From: Melanocharis versteri
Lineage: Eukaryota > Chordata > Aves > Passeriformes > Melanocharitidae
Assembly (NCBI GenBank): GCA_013397845.1
Contig: VZTG01009266.1
Coordinates: forward strand, 124,001 to 188,000
Reading direction: 5' to 3'
DNA: 64,000 nucleotides
This document shows, in pieces, positions 46,903-60,752 of this stretch. Every line of letters begins with the position of its first letter. Position 1 is the first letter of the stretch. Made by a program: the position numbers and the translations under genes. The notes under the pieces were generated by a model. The model worked only from the letters and a program-made list of their open reading frames with translations. It searched no databases and was not told where the DNA came from.

Positions 46903-49900
46903 TACTTGTTGAAGGCATCTTTTCAACTTCAGTGCGTAAAAGACAGATCTGTTTTTTCAGAAGAAAATTTATGCAAATGGGATGAGCTTTGTGTCTAACT
47001 GGAGTAAACCAACGTATTACTAACTGGAATCAAATGTTTGTAGAAGTGTCTCTGGGATAAATCTGAACCTATCTGATTTCCATTAGCTGATTTGTTTTGC
47101 AGTTTAATGGCTGTCAAATTTGGCCCTTGATGTCAGAGTCCCGTTTAGCCAAATGTCATTGCCAAGGCAATCTAACAAGCAGTGCTCTTGGTAAATAAAA
47201 TTTGGCAGAAGGTTCATCAGTGCATGTTGTGGTTCTGCCAACTCCAGTCTGTATTTCACACATGTGTGAATTCCTCTGTGGATAGTACCTCTTATCAAAT
47301 AAGCATATTTTAGTTTCGTGCTTGCCAAGTTTTTTTGAGAATGGAAAGGTCCCCTCGAGTTGAGCTCCACAGGATGGAGCCCCAAATACCTGCTCCAGTT
47401 CTATGTGTGAAAGCATGCAAAGACTTTGTGGATGCCAAATATGAATCTAATATTGAAAAAAGCTCCGAAATAAACATTCTTTTTCTTTCACAACTGTTAT
47501 TTAATTTAAATTACATTATTCTGTGGTATTCTGGTGTCTGCGCCCAGCTCTTAATTAGGACTTTTGACATGCACGGCTGCAGGGTTGATTCCTGAAGAAA
47601 ATATTTTCTAGTTTTTCACTTTCTAGACACAATTTATGTCTCTCCACTTGAGATATTTGCATATAAACCGCTATTCTGATGCACATTCTTGCTGAGTTAC
47701 TTCATAAGTCTTCTGGGTTGCTTCACAAGAATGAATATGTGCAATCTACATACAAAAACTGCTGCATATGATGAAAAAGATCTGTTAAATTAATGACTTT
47801 TCTGGAGAGAGCAAGCTTTAAGAGAAGTAGAAAGTTCTATGAGATACGGGATAATTTTAGAGTATAATTTCCCCTTTTTTTCCCTTTTACTTTTTAAGTT
47901 CAGGTGCAAACGTCATTTCTCTTTTAGCTGAGTGCTGGAGGATTTTTGCCGTTGGGAGGAGTGGACATTGCATCTCTGCTTATCTCATGTTTTTGTGAGG
48001 TGACGGCCCCATGTGATATGAGAGAATATCTGTGAAACACATTAGTGCCTGAATTTTATCTTTACTGATGCTGATGTCAGCCATATCCCAATGGAATGTG
48101 TGTAGGGCACTTAAGTCCTCCAACAATTCAGCTGTACCACAAAAAGGACAATTATTAAGACTCATTGGAGCCTGAAACTTGTAAATCAAGTAATGTGGAA
48201 ATCCAGTATTACAAATCCATGGAAATCTTGCTCAAAATGCATTTAATCCTGCTGAAATGAACAAACAAAACCCCACCAAAAAGCCCAACCAAACAAATCC
48301 CCACGAACTCCAACCTCAAATCCATGCTAGTGGACTGGCTAGTTCATCTCTCCCCAGTGAAAATATATTTAGGAGAAAAAAAAGAGAAGCAGAGACAATA
48401 GCTTGATCCTTTACTCAGTAATGTGGATATTGCATTTTACTTGCATAAAATCATTTTTGGCAGAACGCAACAAAAGGTGAACAGGAGTGGGGCACTCCAA
48501 AATCTGTGGTTTATTAAAATAATGGCTTTTAAAAAAAAATTGGGGGTTCTTCAACTCTAGGAGGAAAAGATGGTGGTTCAGCGAAAGTCTTGAATTTTTT
48601 CCCTTCGTTTCTGCTTAATCCACCTCTGCTCTTTCCCCTGCTGCTGGAAATTGGAGATTTTCTCCTGCCCATCTCAGCTGGGAGACTGTCAGCTCCACCA
48701 CTGGGTCTGCTGCTCTCGTTCCAGGCTCTGTTTAAAAGACGTGCAGTGTCACAGTGTATCACCAAATTCAGCTCGTGCCAGGTGTGTGTGTCAGCGTGTC
48801 CCAGGTGTGGGGAGGGAGCTGTGCCCTTGGAAATCCGTGGTGGGACAGATCCCGAGGGGTGCAGCCTCCCTGGTGCTGAGCCTCGCTCGGGTCACTGTTG
48901 GCCTCAGTGAACAGCTTGTGCAGGGTATGTAAAAAATTCGGAATCTCCGTGCTTGTTTTCCTGCAGGAGAGGATTCTTTGAGGATTTCGCTGTTCTGCTT
49001 TTGATAAAATGATTCCTCAGTTTGTGTAATCATTGTGCAACTCAGGCTTTTGTAAAGGGGTTTTGTTTATTGTAAGGAAGGAGACAGATGTGTTTTTGTA
49101 CGAACTCTTTTTTTCCCCAGTGCTTTGTGACATAAGAACACAAAGTTTGTTACTTGGTGCTGTAATCCATGGCCAGTTGTGCTGTTCATAACTTTGTGCT
49201 CTGGTTATTTCACTGGTTGTGTGAAGTCTTCATTGAGAAAATAAAGCAATACTCTCGTTGCTGTGAGCAGTGCTCAGGCACTAGCACAGGGCTGTTAGAA
49301 ACACCCAGAGTGAGTGCTGAGAAACATCCTGGAGGATCTGGAGCTGCTGCTTTGGCTGTGCTGTTGGATATCAATCACTCCCTGCATACCTTGCACCCCT
49401 GTCGGTCGTGTTGTCGTAGGAAATGTGGGAATGGTGAATCTCAAGTTGCACAAAGGAAAGAGGATAAATTATGCAGCGGGGTGTAGGAAGAAAATAAATT
49501 ATTGATTTTCGTAAATGACTGCTTTGGCATTTGGCATCAGTGTCTGAGGGAATGATGAGGGTCCCAAAGTGCTGTCACAGGCCTCCTGCTCTTCCATCAC
49601 CGTGCCTGTTGCACTGTGAGATCTTAAATGTGCGCTTGGAACTGTTAGAGCTGCTTTGGACAGGACAAAGATGACTCCTGATCTGGTGAAATAATCTCTC
49701 TGCCTGTTTGAGCAGTGGTATTTCGGGATAGATGGAGCTCCCCCAGGGGCTCGATCGGGAGAGTTTGGCTGTAGAGTTGCCGTATCGCTCCTCTCAGGAG
49801 TGCCAGGAGCCAGCCATCATGTCAGTGCCTTAATCAGGGCTTTGCATCTCTCTGCATCTGGGACACATTGGTTTGTTTGCAGTCCCTGTTCCAGGTGGTC

Positions 49901-50750
49901 GGGCAGGGAACCAGCTCCCTGTGATCACAAACCACACGGGCAGAGAGGGCTGCAAACGCCGAGCGTTTGTTCCCCGGATTCTCCGTCACCAGGCAAGGGT
50001 AGTTAGAGGAGAAGACTATTTCTGGCATAACAAGGGTATAATTTGGAGGAATAAACTCTCGCTGTATGTTCCAGCCATTTTTTAAATGCAATTTGACGTT
50101 TCCCTTAAATATGCCATGAGATCTTTAGCTCTGGCAGGAGATGAATACTGTATTCTTCTAAACAACATCAGATACATATGCATCCCCGGATGTGGTAACG
50201 CTCGGATTTCCTCCCAAAAATTTCATAGCAAGCAAATGTACAGAGTAGGAAGTGAAAAATATCTTCCAGTGAAAGATTCCTGACATCTTTCTTGCTACTA
50301 ATGCAAAAAAGAAATGATCTGTAATCACTGCATTTTGTGCTTATGCTGGAGCAAACATTCAAGGCAGTGATGCTGAAGGTAACTTGTAGGGAATAAAGAA
50401 GGGAAAAGATCCCATAGGTTATTGTGAAAAAACCCAAACTCCTCATAAGAACATAACATTGAAAAGTGTGGAGAGGTGTGTTCTTCTTCCATTTGCTCCC
50501 TTTTGCTTCACAAGGCTCTGGAGGCCGAGTTGTCCAGCCCAGCATTCAGCACTCCATTTTTGCCTCCTGAAGTGTATCCTTCAGCTGAGAATTCAGTTAT
50601 ACAATTTCCTGTGCTGAGATACTCCCTTTAAAAGGGAATCTAAGAAAGGTTTGGACCTAAATCCTCCCGGAATGAAGTAACAGTTTCTTGGCTCATAGGT
50701 CCTGAAATCAAGTTGAAGGGCCAAACTTCTGAAATAAATTAAATCCGTGA

Positions 50751-50764
50751 TTTTTTTTTTTTTT
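50751..50764 (+). repeat. T14 homopolymer
   Basis: Fourteen T residues followed by AATTC. Simple sequence with no associated element. Confidence 0.85.
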
Positions 50765-51860
50765 AATTCATAGTCATGTCAAGGCCTTTACTGGAATAAA
50801 TTGAAGGGCAAATCTTATCTGAACTGCCAGTCTTTCAGATCTTTCCCAATGCTTATCTTCACTCTTCTGTTGAGAATACAGAGCTCAGACTTTGAGTTGT
50901 GGATTTGCCAACATCTGTGTTCAAGCAGCGTAGCACAGGTGTCTGCGAGGAATATTTTAAACAACAAAATTGTGTGTTGCTCATGGGGTGCATCGTATTC
51001 AACAGTGGCTGCAGTTCCAAGTCTCTTCCCAGGTCAAGGATCCTGTTCTCTCTCCCAGTTTCCAGAGGGTTTCCATGTGCTGCAGTGGTGCTGACTGCAG
51101 TCTTCACTTCGGATTACACGGAGACTTTTGAGATGCACAGCTTTAGGCAGGACCAAGGTTCTGAGCTCCATTCCCAATTCTCTCTGGAGGGAGTTATTAA
51201 CTGTAGGGTGTTCTCAGTTGTTTTGGGGTTTTTGTTTGGTTTTTTGGTATGTTTTTCGGTTTAATCAAACCAGTGGTAGGACCAGTGAGGACTAATTACT
51301 GCTTTTTTCCCAGCCTTGTGTTGTTTTAATATGCTAAGAGAAAGCAAAGATGAAGTATTTTCCAATTGTACTACTGGGGCATTTCTTTTGTGGAAGGATG
51401 AAACACTGTTCGGACACATCCAGCGTGGTTCTACTAACTAAAAACTCCATTTTCTGGGGGACATATTGCCACAGTAGTCCAGGGAGCTTCTCCAGAAGGA
51501 ACAGTAGAGGAATGTTTGAGAATAACAGAGCTCTGAGACGTGTGCTAGCACAAATTTCTGATACACGTCATGTTTCCTAGCAGCTGGAACTGGTTTTGTG
51601 GGGGTTTTTTGAAGAGTACTTCTCTGCTCTTTCTATGTCCTTTCTGCTTTTTCTTGATGTTCTCTTCATTTTCCCTTTTCAGATTGCAAGAACAGTGAAA
51701 GTCAGAATTGACTTTTCAAAACTGCTATTTTTGAGTATAAAATTAGGGGAAAGAAATGTGTGTTTTCTCCATGTCCACAACGTTTTTGCAGGGGGCAAAA
51801 ATGATATTGTTATATGGAAGAATGGGGAGGCAGGCAGCATATGAGGAAATCCAGCAGCTG

Positions 51861-51992
51861 AGAATCACAGCCCAGCTGAGGCTGGCAGGGAGATCCAGTC
51901 CTGCCTGCCTGAAATTGTGCCCAAATGGATTTTGAGCATCTGCAAGGATGGAACTCCATCACCTCCCTGGGCAGCTTTATTCATAAAACACC
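51861..51992 (-). mobile_element. CR1 LINE 3'-end fragment, minus orientation
   Basis: The plus strand reads AGAATCACAGCCCAGCTGAG, then GCTGGCAGGGAGATCCAGTC, and further on GAGCATCTGCAAGGATGGA, then CTCCATCACCTCCCTGGGCA. This is the reverse-complement CR1 tail pattern (AATCACAGAATGGCTGAGG, then TCTCCAAGGATGGAGACTCC, then ACAACCTCTCTGGGC) with substitutions and small gaps. The right edge is approximate. It is antisense to SLIT3. Confidence 0.82.
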
Positions 51993-52301
51993 TACTGCAG
52001 CTGTTTGTTGTTGCAGACAGCAGCTTACTTGCTTCATTGCTGGTTTGTTTAGGGTAGCAAAAAGTTTGTAGGCCAGACTTTTTGGCAACTTTATTATGAA
52101 GTACAGCTTGGTACAAATCCTGTCCCTTTTAAATGAACTAATTACAATGGAAACAGATGTTTGTGCTTATCTGTGGAGATGAAAACTTGATGCAGGATAT
52201 TCTTAGTCCAGAATTAATTGACTTAATAAATGCTTGAGGATTAATGAAAGTATGGTTCTATGCAGCTTTAAAAAAGATTAAAAAAAAATAAAGTTCTGTG
52301 A

Positions 52302-52432
52302 AGCATAATAGAGTGGTTTGGGTTGGAAGGGACCTTAAAGGTTTTCTGAACCAACCTCTCTGAAATGGACAGGGATGCAGCTCACTAGAACAGGTTGCTC
52401 AGGGGCCCACACAACTCGGCCTTGATGTGAAG
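52302..52432 (-). mobile_element. CR1 LINE 3'-end fragment, minus orientation (second copy)
   Basis: The plus strand reads GAGTGGTTTGGGTTGGAAGG, then GACCTTAAAGGTTTTCTGAA, and further on ACAGGGATGCAGCTCACTAG, then AACAGGTTGCTCAGG. This is the standard reverse-complement CR1 3' end. An A-rich stretch lies just before it at 52271-52290. The preceding copy at 51.86 kb belongs to a different part or subfamily, and about 310 bp of non-CR1 sequence separates them, so these are two insertions and not one broken copy. Confidence 0.88.
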
Positions 52433-55400
52433 GATGAATAAATAAATGAAAATTCGTTAGTAGTATTTATTTTTAAAGTTTAGAAGCTAATATTAAAGTT
52501 TTAAAGTACATGTTGAATTATTTCTTTTACCTGAGTTTTCTTGGAAATGTAAATAATTATATAAACCTCTTGTATATTTTTCCCCTCATAGTGTGTTTAG
52601 TGCCTCAGCAAAACTCTTCTGTACAGAACAGTCATTTAACAAGTTGGATGTTAAAGGCTGCAAAGTCAATGGTGGGAATTCAAGGCATCGTGTATAATAA
52701 CTCAATTAAGCACCAGGCACGGTTGTATGGTGAGACTGGTGTTATTTTTGGAAGAGAGTCTTGGGGAAACGGGATCTGTGACAGGTTCTGGAAGTCTGTC
52801 GTGTTGGAATTCAGCCGGACCCCGGAACGCCGTGAAACCCCGCGGTGCCGGTCGTGTCCTGCTGCCAGGGCAGAGCACTGGGGCTCCCAGAGCTCGGCTC
52901 TGCCTTCTCCCTCTTCTTTCTCCCCCTCTGTACACCTGGCAGAGCCAAACCGGTTCAGCAGAACAGCACATGGAATGTTTTTGGTTGGTGTGACTGAGCG
53001 CTGCCTTCCCAAATGGATCTGGAGTTGTGTCTCCTGCGGGAGGGAGGTCGATGCCCTCCGAGGGCACAGCTGGCTGCTGGGAGCTGCAGCTGGAGAAAGC
53101 AAAATCCAGCAGCCGCTCTGCCCTGTCCAAGCTGCTTCCTAAATTGGGAAAGAAGTGTTGTTAGAAGTGAGATGGGTATGGTGGGTTTTCTGCCTGGAAA
53201 AATAGATGTAAAAAAAGAGCCAAACCGCTGAGTCCATCAGAGAAATCTTCCTCTCTGTTCTTCGTTAGGTGGGATAGTGGGAGAGGAATGACACTTCTAG
53301 AAATTTCATTCATAAATCAGATGCATTTATATATTTTTGTTTTCACAGCTGCAGACTCTAGGAAGATTTATTTGCAGCAAAACTGAGGAATAGTAGCTTT
53401 AAAAATCACCAGCTCTTTGGCAATGTGCTTTTCAGTAATGAACCAGGAGCCTGGGAGAGTGGCACAGCCTGTGGCTTGGGAGGCTCCCTGGTTTCTGTGG
53501 GATTCCTACGGAAGGATTCTGAGCTTCCTGCTGGCAGAAGCCTGTGGTTTTCTATTGGAACAAAACAGAAATCCACGGGTAGGAAGTGGAGCCTAGGATT
53601 GCATTTAAGGCTGGCGATGTGTGTACAGTGCAGGTGGCTGGTTCCATGCCCAAGTGTTACTTCTGTTGGTCCCTTTATAACCCTGATGTTTTCCTGTTGT
53701 ATCAATATGTTGGTAGGATTATTCAATTATTAATCGAGATGATGATTGTTCTAGAGATGTTTTGCTGCTTAAAGTTCGTTTCTTTTTAAAAACTGCTCTG
53801 TACTTCAGATGCTCCTTTTGTAATTTCACAATTTCTTAAGCTTCTTGAAGTCATACCAGGGTTGTGTTCCAGCTTGGCAGGTTTTAAATTGTAGGACTGC
53901 CACGGCAGTTTTTGGTAGCTGGACTAAATAAAGTGGTGCTGTAAAATACTTCTCTCTTTCCCAAAAAGCAGTGAGAAGGTAGCCAGACATTGAATGGCAG
54001 TTCTTTTGCAAAGCAGTTAATCTTTATAACATGCTACTTAAAAATATGCAAATGCACTCAGACCTTGGCAAGTGTAAATTTAGTGGTGATTAAGTGAAAT
54101 CTTAAGTTACGCTTCATAATATCTTTCAGTGTCTTCTTCTGCTTTCCCTGGGCAGTAGCAGGTTTTTTTCTAAGGTGCCAGGTTTAGTTTATAAATTAGA
54201 AATGTGTAAGGAAAGAATACTCTCTGCTCTTACTCGCTCTGGTGTCTGGTCTTTATTCCAGGCTGTATTGATGACAAAGTATGCTATGAATTTAGAATAT
54301 CTACAGCCCTGGAGAGGTGGCAAATTGCTTTCTGCTTTCCCTCCAGTGCTTGCATGCTCATCAAGCTTGCCTCTTGACCTTTTCTACACCAAGGTGCTCT
54401 TGCACAGCAGAGCAGTAGCACAGGTGTGCTCTTGCAGGGAAAAATGCAGCCTTTCTGGGATATCAGTTTGTAAAACTCCTGCTTGCTTCCCTTTGCATTC
54501 AAAAGTATGAGTTTTCTCTATTTTGATTTTTTTCTGTTACTCCTGAGAGCTTATGTAGTTGATAAACCTTTAAAATACCATCTAAAAACTAATAAAGAAA
54601 AAGAGGTTTGTGATTTTTACATGTTTTTGTGTAATGGGAACTGTGCTGGCTAATCAGAAATCACTTCTGTTACAATGAAAACCTGAAGTAAAATATTTGA
54701 ACAGTCTCAAATCTTAACATGAGAAGCCACCAGAAAGAGAAGTTGGGAGAGAATCCATGTGAGTGCTGTTGCATCTGACCCAAGGTTTTGTTCCCTTTTG
54801 CTCTTTGGGAGCCAATCTGTTCCCTTCTGTGGGATGCACATCCATGTCCTCTTGGAGCAGCAGGCTGAGTAGCTTCCCTCACACCTTGAGCTTATTTGGT
54901 ATCCCAAAATCTCTTATTTTACCAGTTTTGGGGGAGAAGAGGCTTGCTGGATCTGTCACTTGACAGGTACACAGGCAGTTGAGTAAGGAATTTTCCTTCC
55001 CTGCTCATTTTATGCTTGCCATTTGTGCAAAGAATCGACTGAGCTCCCTGAATAGGTGACTTAGGTGTTAGACTTCAAGTAGGTTTTTAAAAAAAAACAT
55101 TCTTGCATGAATGATGATGTGCATAAGTGCTCTATAGGTGGGATCTGGTTGTGCCAGAGGGTGCATTGATGCCTCTGAGAGATCTGCAATTAATTGGTTT
55201 CATTTCCTCTCTTGACTGGATCAGCTAGACAGCAGTTGCTTTCCTCTCAGTAGCGAGGTTCAGTACTGAGTTAAACTCTGCTATTACCCACCTGGCTCTG
55301 CAAATTATTTCTGTAGTTGTCTTGGAGTGTTTTTTCTCAAAGGAAGATGATGAGTGCAGGAGAGGGAAACGTCTCAGCAGAGAAGCTGCTGCAGCAGCCT

Positions 55401-58400
55401 TGGTGTCTCTCGTGCAGTTTTACAGTGAATGAACTCTCAGCAGTAACTCTGTCAGTCTTGACCTGGAAATTTGGGTTTATTGCATGAATATGGGCTGGGT
55501 TTGGAGTCGTCATTATCTTTGCTCTGGGTAATTGTCTGCAGATCGATCAAGATCCTAAAAATAGCAACTGATGAGATATGGGACATGTTCTTCATTTTTT
55601 ATAAATCTGAGGTGATGCCATCAAAGTGGTAATTACATTTCCATGGACTAACTTTATGGAGTTGGAATCCGTAGGTTCCTTTCTTCTTTCACTTTCACCG
55701 TTTTCATACTGGAAATATCTTTTAAAACTTTTACCAAATCTAATTCTTTTACTGCTGCTTTTTAATTTCTCTGTAGATTTGAATGCATTTCTCATCTGTG
55801 ACATTCAGTTCAATTACGCGACTTTCACAGACCTCGAAAAATCTTTTAGGACTGTACTTGGCTTTCTTTTCCAATAGTTTTATATATTTTTATGCACTAA
55901 AATACATTTGTGCTGTTAGAGTGTTGTTGTCTATCACCGAATTCATCTGTACAATTTTTTTTTGCTAGTCCGATACAGCTGTTTTAAGCTCACGATTTCT
56001 CTTGGTGTGACGTTCTGTTGTTACACAATCAGTTTGCATTCTAGTTTTGATGGATTTAAGCTGAGGGGTTTGGTGCCTGGGCTGGAGGGACCACAGAACC
56101 CATGGAGCAGCTGAGGAATATGGTCCTGCAGGAGGGAGGAGGCTGCGGCAGTGCTGAGTTCTGCAGCAGCCTGTGACATTTCAGTGCCATCCTCACCGTG
56201 CTCTGCCTTCCCTGCTGTGCACGGATGGAGGCCATGGAGATGAGTAATTAAACTCTGAACCAGTAAACAGAATTGAGAGGCCAGGGCTTTGAAGAGCAGG
56301 AGATCACAAGGACCATTTCCTGTGAGTTGCTTTGCCTGGGATGCAGCTTCACATGGAGCTGGAGCGAGAGCTCAGCCCCAGCCCCTCCTGGCACCAGCAG
56401 CAGCCTGAGCCAATGTGGCACAGGCAGCTTCATCCCTCTGGAGCCACAGTCAGACTCATTCAGGGCTTTTCCTAAACTGAATGGGGTGATTTGTACCGTG
56501 GTGTAATCGGTTTCCTCTTCCAAAGCTCTTTGGTTTCTGTTTTAGCAACGATTCCGAAATGAAATTTGCCTTTATTACATCATTACTAAACTCATATAGT
56601 TACAAGAACCTACACCCTTTCACTGTTTTATCTACAGGCAGAATTGGGAGCAAATCAGACTAAAAGTGTTAGAATTCAGTCTTCCCTTTGGATACTGATG
56701 TAAGTGCTTTAATCCTGCAAAGGAAGGAAGTGTTGCCTGACAGCACCATGGTCTCTATCAAAGGAGACTCTGCCATTCCAACCTCATCACCTCCAGCATT
56801 TCTCTAATTCTGTCCTGCCAGCAGAGTGACAGCCCAGGAGTGACTGTACAGACTGAAATGCACTCTCAAACATGCATATAGGCTGTGCACGTAATTAATT
56901 TATGCACACATGTATGCACAGGCTTTACAACAACTCTTAACTGAAAATGTCAGTACTGAAGGTCATTCTGCCCTGTGCAAATGAACTTTAAATTCTTTTT
57001 GGATCCAAGTGGGGAATATTTGTTTACTGCTGTCAGCTTTGAGCTTATATGTGTTATTCACTGTCAGGAAGCTCATTCTCCAAATAATAAATAGACTTGC
57101 CAGAAAATTTTTTACCTACCTTAGAGATATTTTGTAGGAAAAAAAAGTCTTTATAGGTTAATACATGTTTCTTGCTGACTTTGTAAAAGAATTTGAGGGT
57201 ACATAGTAAACTTTTATTAAGAATTTATGGTTTCCTGGCTTACATTTATTGTGTATTGATAAGAATAATCTCATTGTTTTAACACGGCTCTGTTGGCTTG
57301 TATTATTTTCTGTGCCTCCCATTGGTGTTTTTTTTAATGAGTCAAAAAGAAACAATATCCCTGGGGAGGACTCGGGAGCAGAAGGTAAAGTTCAGAACCA
57401 GAAAATTGTTTTCTTGTACGGGACAGCACCTGGCTGACCCTTTGTTGTTTGAATGTGGCCTGAAATTCTTTGTGGTTGGAGTGTAAAACCTTTGCCTGCC
57501 GTTGCCCTCTGGCAATTAGCAAGTCAGCACGGAGCTGGAGATTTTTTTGTTTCAGAAAAGGAGCAAGTGGGTGCTGGTGGCTGCAGATCCCCTCAGCATT
57601 GTGCCTGTGAGGAGGGAGCACGGGCTGCATCCAGCAGGGGAGAGGGACATGGACAGGCTGAGGATTGTACCCTGTGAAACCTCGTGTCTTGGTCCAGCAG
57701 AAAATACCCATTTTCCCAGTGCCTGGCTGGGAGAACTGTCCTGTGTCTGGAGTGGAGTGAGAGCATTTCATAGCACAATGAGTGGGGGGTTATTTTTTGT
57801 TTTCTTTTTAACTTCAAGGCAAAGTGTGACCTTCTAATGCCTTTTTAACCTCTGAGCACTTTTTCAGCTCAGAAGCAATTTAGTGGCAAACAGTAATTAA
57901 CCTGAAGGGAAACACATCCTTGGGTTTTATTGTATCTCAGTGTCTGGGTCAAATTAATAACGCTGCAGAGGTATCACCTGTGGCGTTTGAAAATATTAGT
58001 ATAAAAAAAAATCAGCACACTTAATTTAAGATCAATATTTTCAAAGATCTGAGTAAGAAAACTTTATTAGAGCAGTGGTGTTTTGAAAGCTTAAACTTTT
58101 TAGCGTTTTTTAATACAATTTTGGTTTTGAGATGGCAACGGACATCAGTTGAAGGTTTGGGGTTATTTAGGTTTTTGTTTGGTTAGTACATGATTTCTGA
58201 TACAATTCCTTTGTAACGTTTCAGAGACAGCTTGTTAGTGCAATCTAACTTTTTTATTTATGAACTGAGGACAAAGGTGCCGTTACTCACCAGGGATCAC
58301 AAACCCCACAAAAGGGAATAAATTTTTAACACCCAAGATTTTCAAAGCCTATTACTAAGTCTTCAGAGGAACTGATGTAACACCCTCAACCTTGCTTTGA

Positions 58401-60737
58401 GCATAAGAAGATTGTCTTAGAAGGAAAAAAATATTATCAATCAGAACATAGAGATCAAGTGAAGCAGCATCTTAGTTTTCAAAATATAGCTTTAACAGGT
58501 TGAAATCAGGCACAGGGTTTGTAGGACACCACTGGGGCCTCCGTCTGAGGGTGTGCTCAGTGCTCCTCATCTGCTCTGGGGTTTTGTTCTTTGAAGCACT
58601 TTGGCATCATCTCTGGTGCACAAATGGGCTCTGAAGGTAATAATGGACCAACAGGTCTTTTAAATGACTAATGACCCTCCTAACAGAGAGAGCAAGAAGA
58701 AAATGGTGGTGGGAGGGCAGAAAGAAATCTAAATTCACTCGGTGGTTTTTACTACCTGAGAGCCCTCTCCCAAGCTGTTTATAAAATATTAGGTTTGCAT
58801 TACACAGCTGAAGGAATTCACGAAACGTTAAAGCTGTGACTAAACCCAGCCTGTTAGGGTTTTTCCCTTTGGTGCTCAGAGAAATTGGAGTTGAGGGAAT
58901 TGACTATGAAACGTTGCAAGTTTTCGGCAGGAATATAGCTAAGAATTGATATTTTAAATGGGGCGGAAGGGAATTAAACCCAAGCCCAAACTACAGCACC
59001 ATTACCCCAGCAATGTGTGGAATGCATTGCTCTGGGAGAGCTCCTTCCCTTTCACCCCCACCCCATCCTCGAGTCCTGCAGCTCTGCAGGGCTCTGCTCA
59101 GAAACGCAGGGAGAGATGCTTGGAAAAAGCCAGAGCTGGAAACTCTGAAGAAGGGCCTTTGAAAGGGGATCATGTTCGTTCTCCGGGCCACACAGCATTA
59201 GGAATTTCCATGAGGATGAAAGAATTTACAGCGTGCAGCCTGTCCGTGAGCAGCTCCTGCAGCCTGGAAAGCTCGGCGTGTTCCTGCTCTGGGGAGGGCT
59301 GGTGGCCCTGCTGGCCCGGGACTGGGGTGATGGCCCTGGGTGATGCCCTCCTGGCAGTCCCGTGCTGTGCCCTGAGCTGGTAACAAATGTGAAACCTTTC
59401 TGTTCCGTGTCACAGGTCAGCAAGGGCGGCGTTGTCACTCACGTCACCCATGCTTCACCCCAACACGAGCCTCCCTCTGAAGCTGAGCACAGCAAATATT
59501 ATCCAGGTTCACTGTTAGAAGCAGATTTTTTAAATTTTATTTTGATTCATGGTTAGTTTTGATATTCAAGGAGCGTGTTTAGTAACTTTATTGAGACATG
59601 TAAGTAGTTGTAGCAAACACAGTGAGTTATCCTTTACTGCAGTGGTGTTTCCAAGAATGAAAGGCAGAAAATATCTGAGGTGAATGTCCTTCAGCTTACA
59701 GAAGTGAAGAACAGCAGCCCAGATTTCATATCTACAGTGTGACCCTCTACTCTTTTCAAACTACTCCTTTTGGCAATCCATCATGAGAACTGAGTACTTG
59801 GACTTAAATGTCACAGAGGCCACACAAAAATTCACTGGCATAACCAGTAATACACCTTGGACTCCTATTTCCAGAGCTCCATTTAACTGTGAGAGCAAGG
59901 CATTTTCCTCCTGTCACTGCTCATTCCTTGCTGAGTGGATCTTTTTCTGCAGCAGTTGTCAGTGACCTCCTGCCTTTCCACAAATGCCGTGGAGCATGTC
60001 CTTAAAACTTTGCTCTTTATCAGCTCTGATAGAATACTTTCGCTTTATGACGGGGTTGTTGGGAAGGATTTAGATGGTCCTTTCAGGATTTTTGTTGTGT
60101 CCAGCTCCAGATTCATGTCTTGCTGTGCCTGCAGAAGGCTCAGTGCTTTTTCCAGAAGGTTCCAGCTGAACCAGAACGTGCCAAGAGCAGCTACCAGGAG
60201 GTGATGGTTCCTGCTGGCTGGTCCCCATCCTCCCCTCTCCCCCTGACAGAAAAAACCACCACAAGGAAACAAACACAGCCCCTTGTCGTGCATGTGGAGG
60301 GATGGCAGAGAAATAATCCTTCCCTTGCACGTGTTGGAAGTGGGAATGTGCTTTGGAGCCATGGCTTTGGTTTGGTGGAACTCAGGAAAGGAGAGATTTC
60401 AGTCACAGATGAGGAGCTGCTCACCTTTTGACCAAAGCCCTGGCCCTTTCCACACACTGTGTAACGTGGAGAGGTCCAAAAGAAAAGCACTAATTTTTCA
60501 ACTCAGCAGAATACAAAAGGTCAGGATATTTTTAAGTGCATGCCGTTCAGTTTCTGAAATGCTTTGTAGTGAGCTGTAACCCTGTGGTTTCAGAACAGAG
60601 CAGTTATTCAGGTTTAGTAACATGAAAAGAGTTTTATGAGGTTGAGTATAAAGAAGTGTTTCCAAGTTATGCTAGGAAGGCATATATAATTACTTCTGAG
60701 ACTGTTCTCAAAAAAAATTCACTTGAAATCCCAGATT

Positions 60738-60748
60738 GATAGATAGAT
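60738..60748 (+). repeat. Short GATA run
   Basis: GATAGATAGAT lies directly beside the pyrimidine tract. Under three units, so probably of no consequence alone. Confidence 0.7.
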
Positions 60749-60752
60749 GTAA

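Larger units (their letters stand above)
38939..51860 (+). other. SLIT3 intron 4 from the solo LTR to the CR1 pair
   Basis: This is non-coding intronic DNA. It holds a T17 run at 39954-39970, a purine-rich stretch near 40.98-41.10 kb, a small inverted and direct repeat group at 45024-45067, a C11 run at 46892-46902, a GC-rich pocket at 48.6-48.9 kb and a T14 run at 50751-50764. The 61-codon frame at 43426-43611 ends with a GDGAVGK string that looks like a GTPase P-loop but has no supporting sequence around it. No exon is supportable. Confidence 0.65.

Noticed and set aside
52510..53142. A 210-codon plus-strand frame with an N-terminal hydrophobic stretch, and 140- and 142-codon minus-strand frames over the same DNA
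   Set aside because: Three long frames on both strands over one GC-rich pocket indicate scarcity of stop codons. No domain, start context or splice structure supports any of them.
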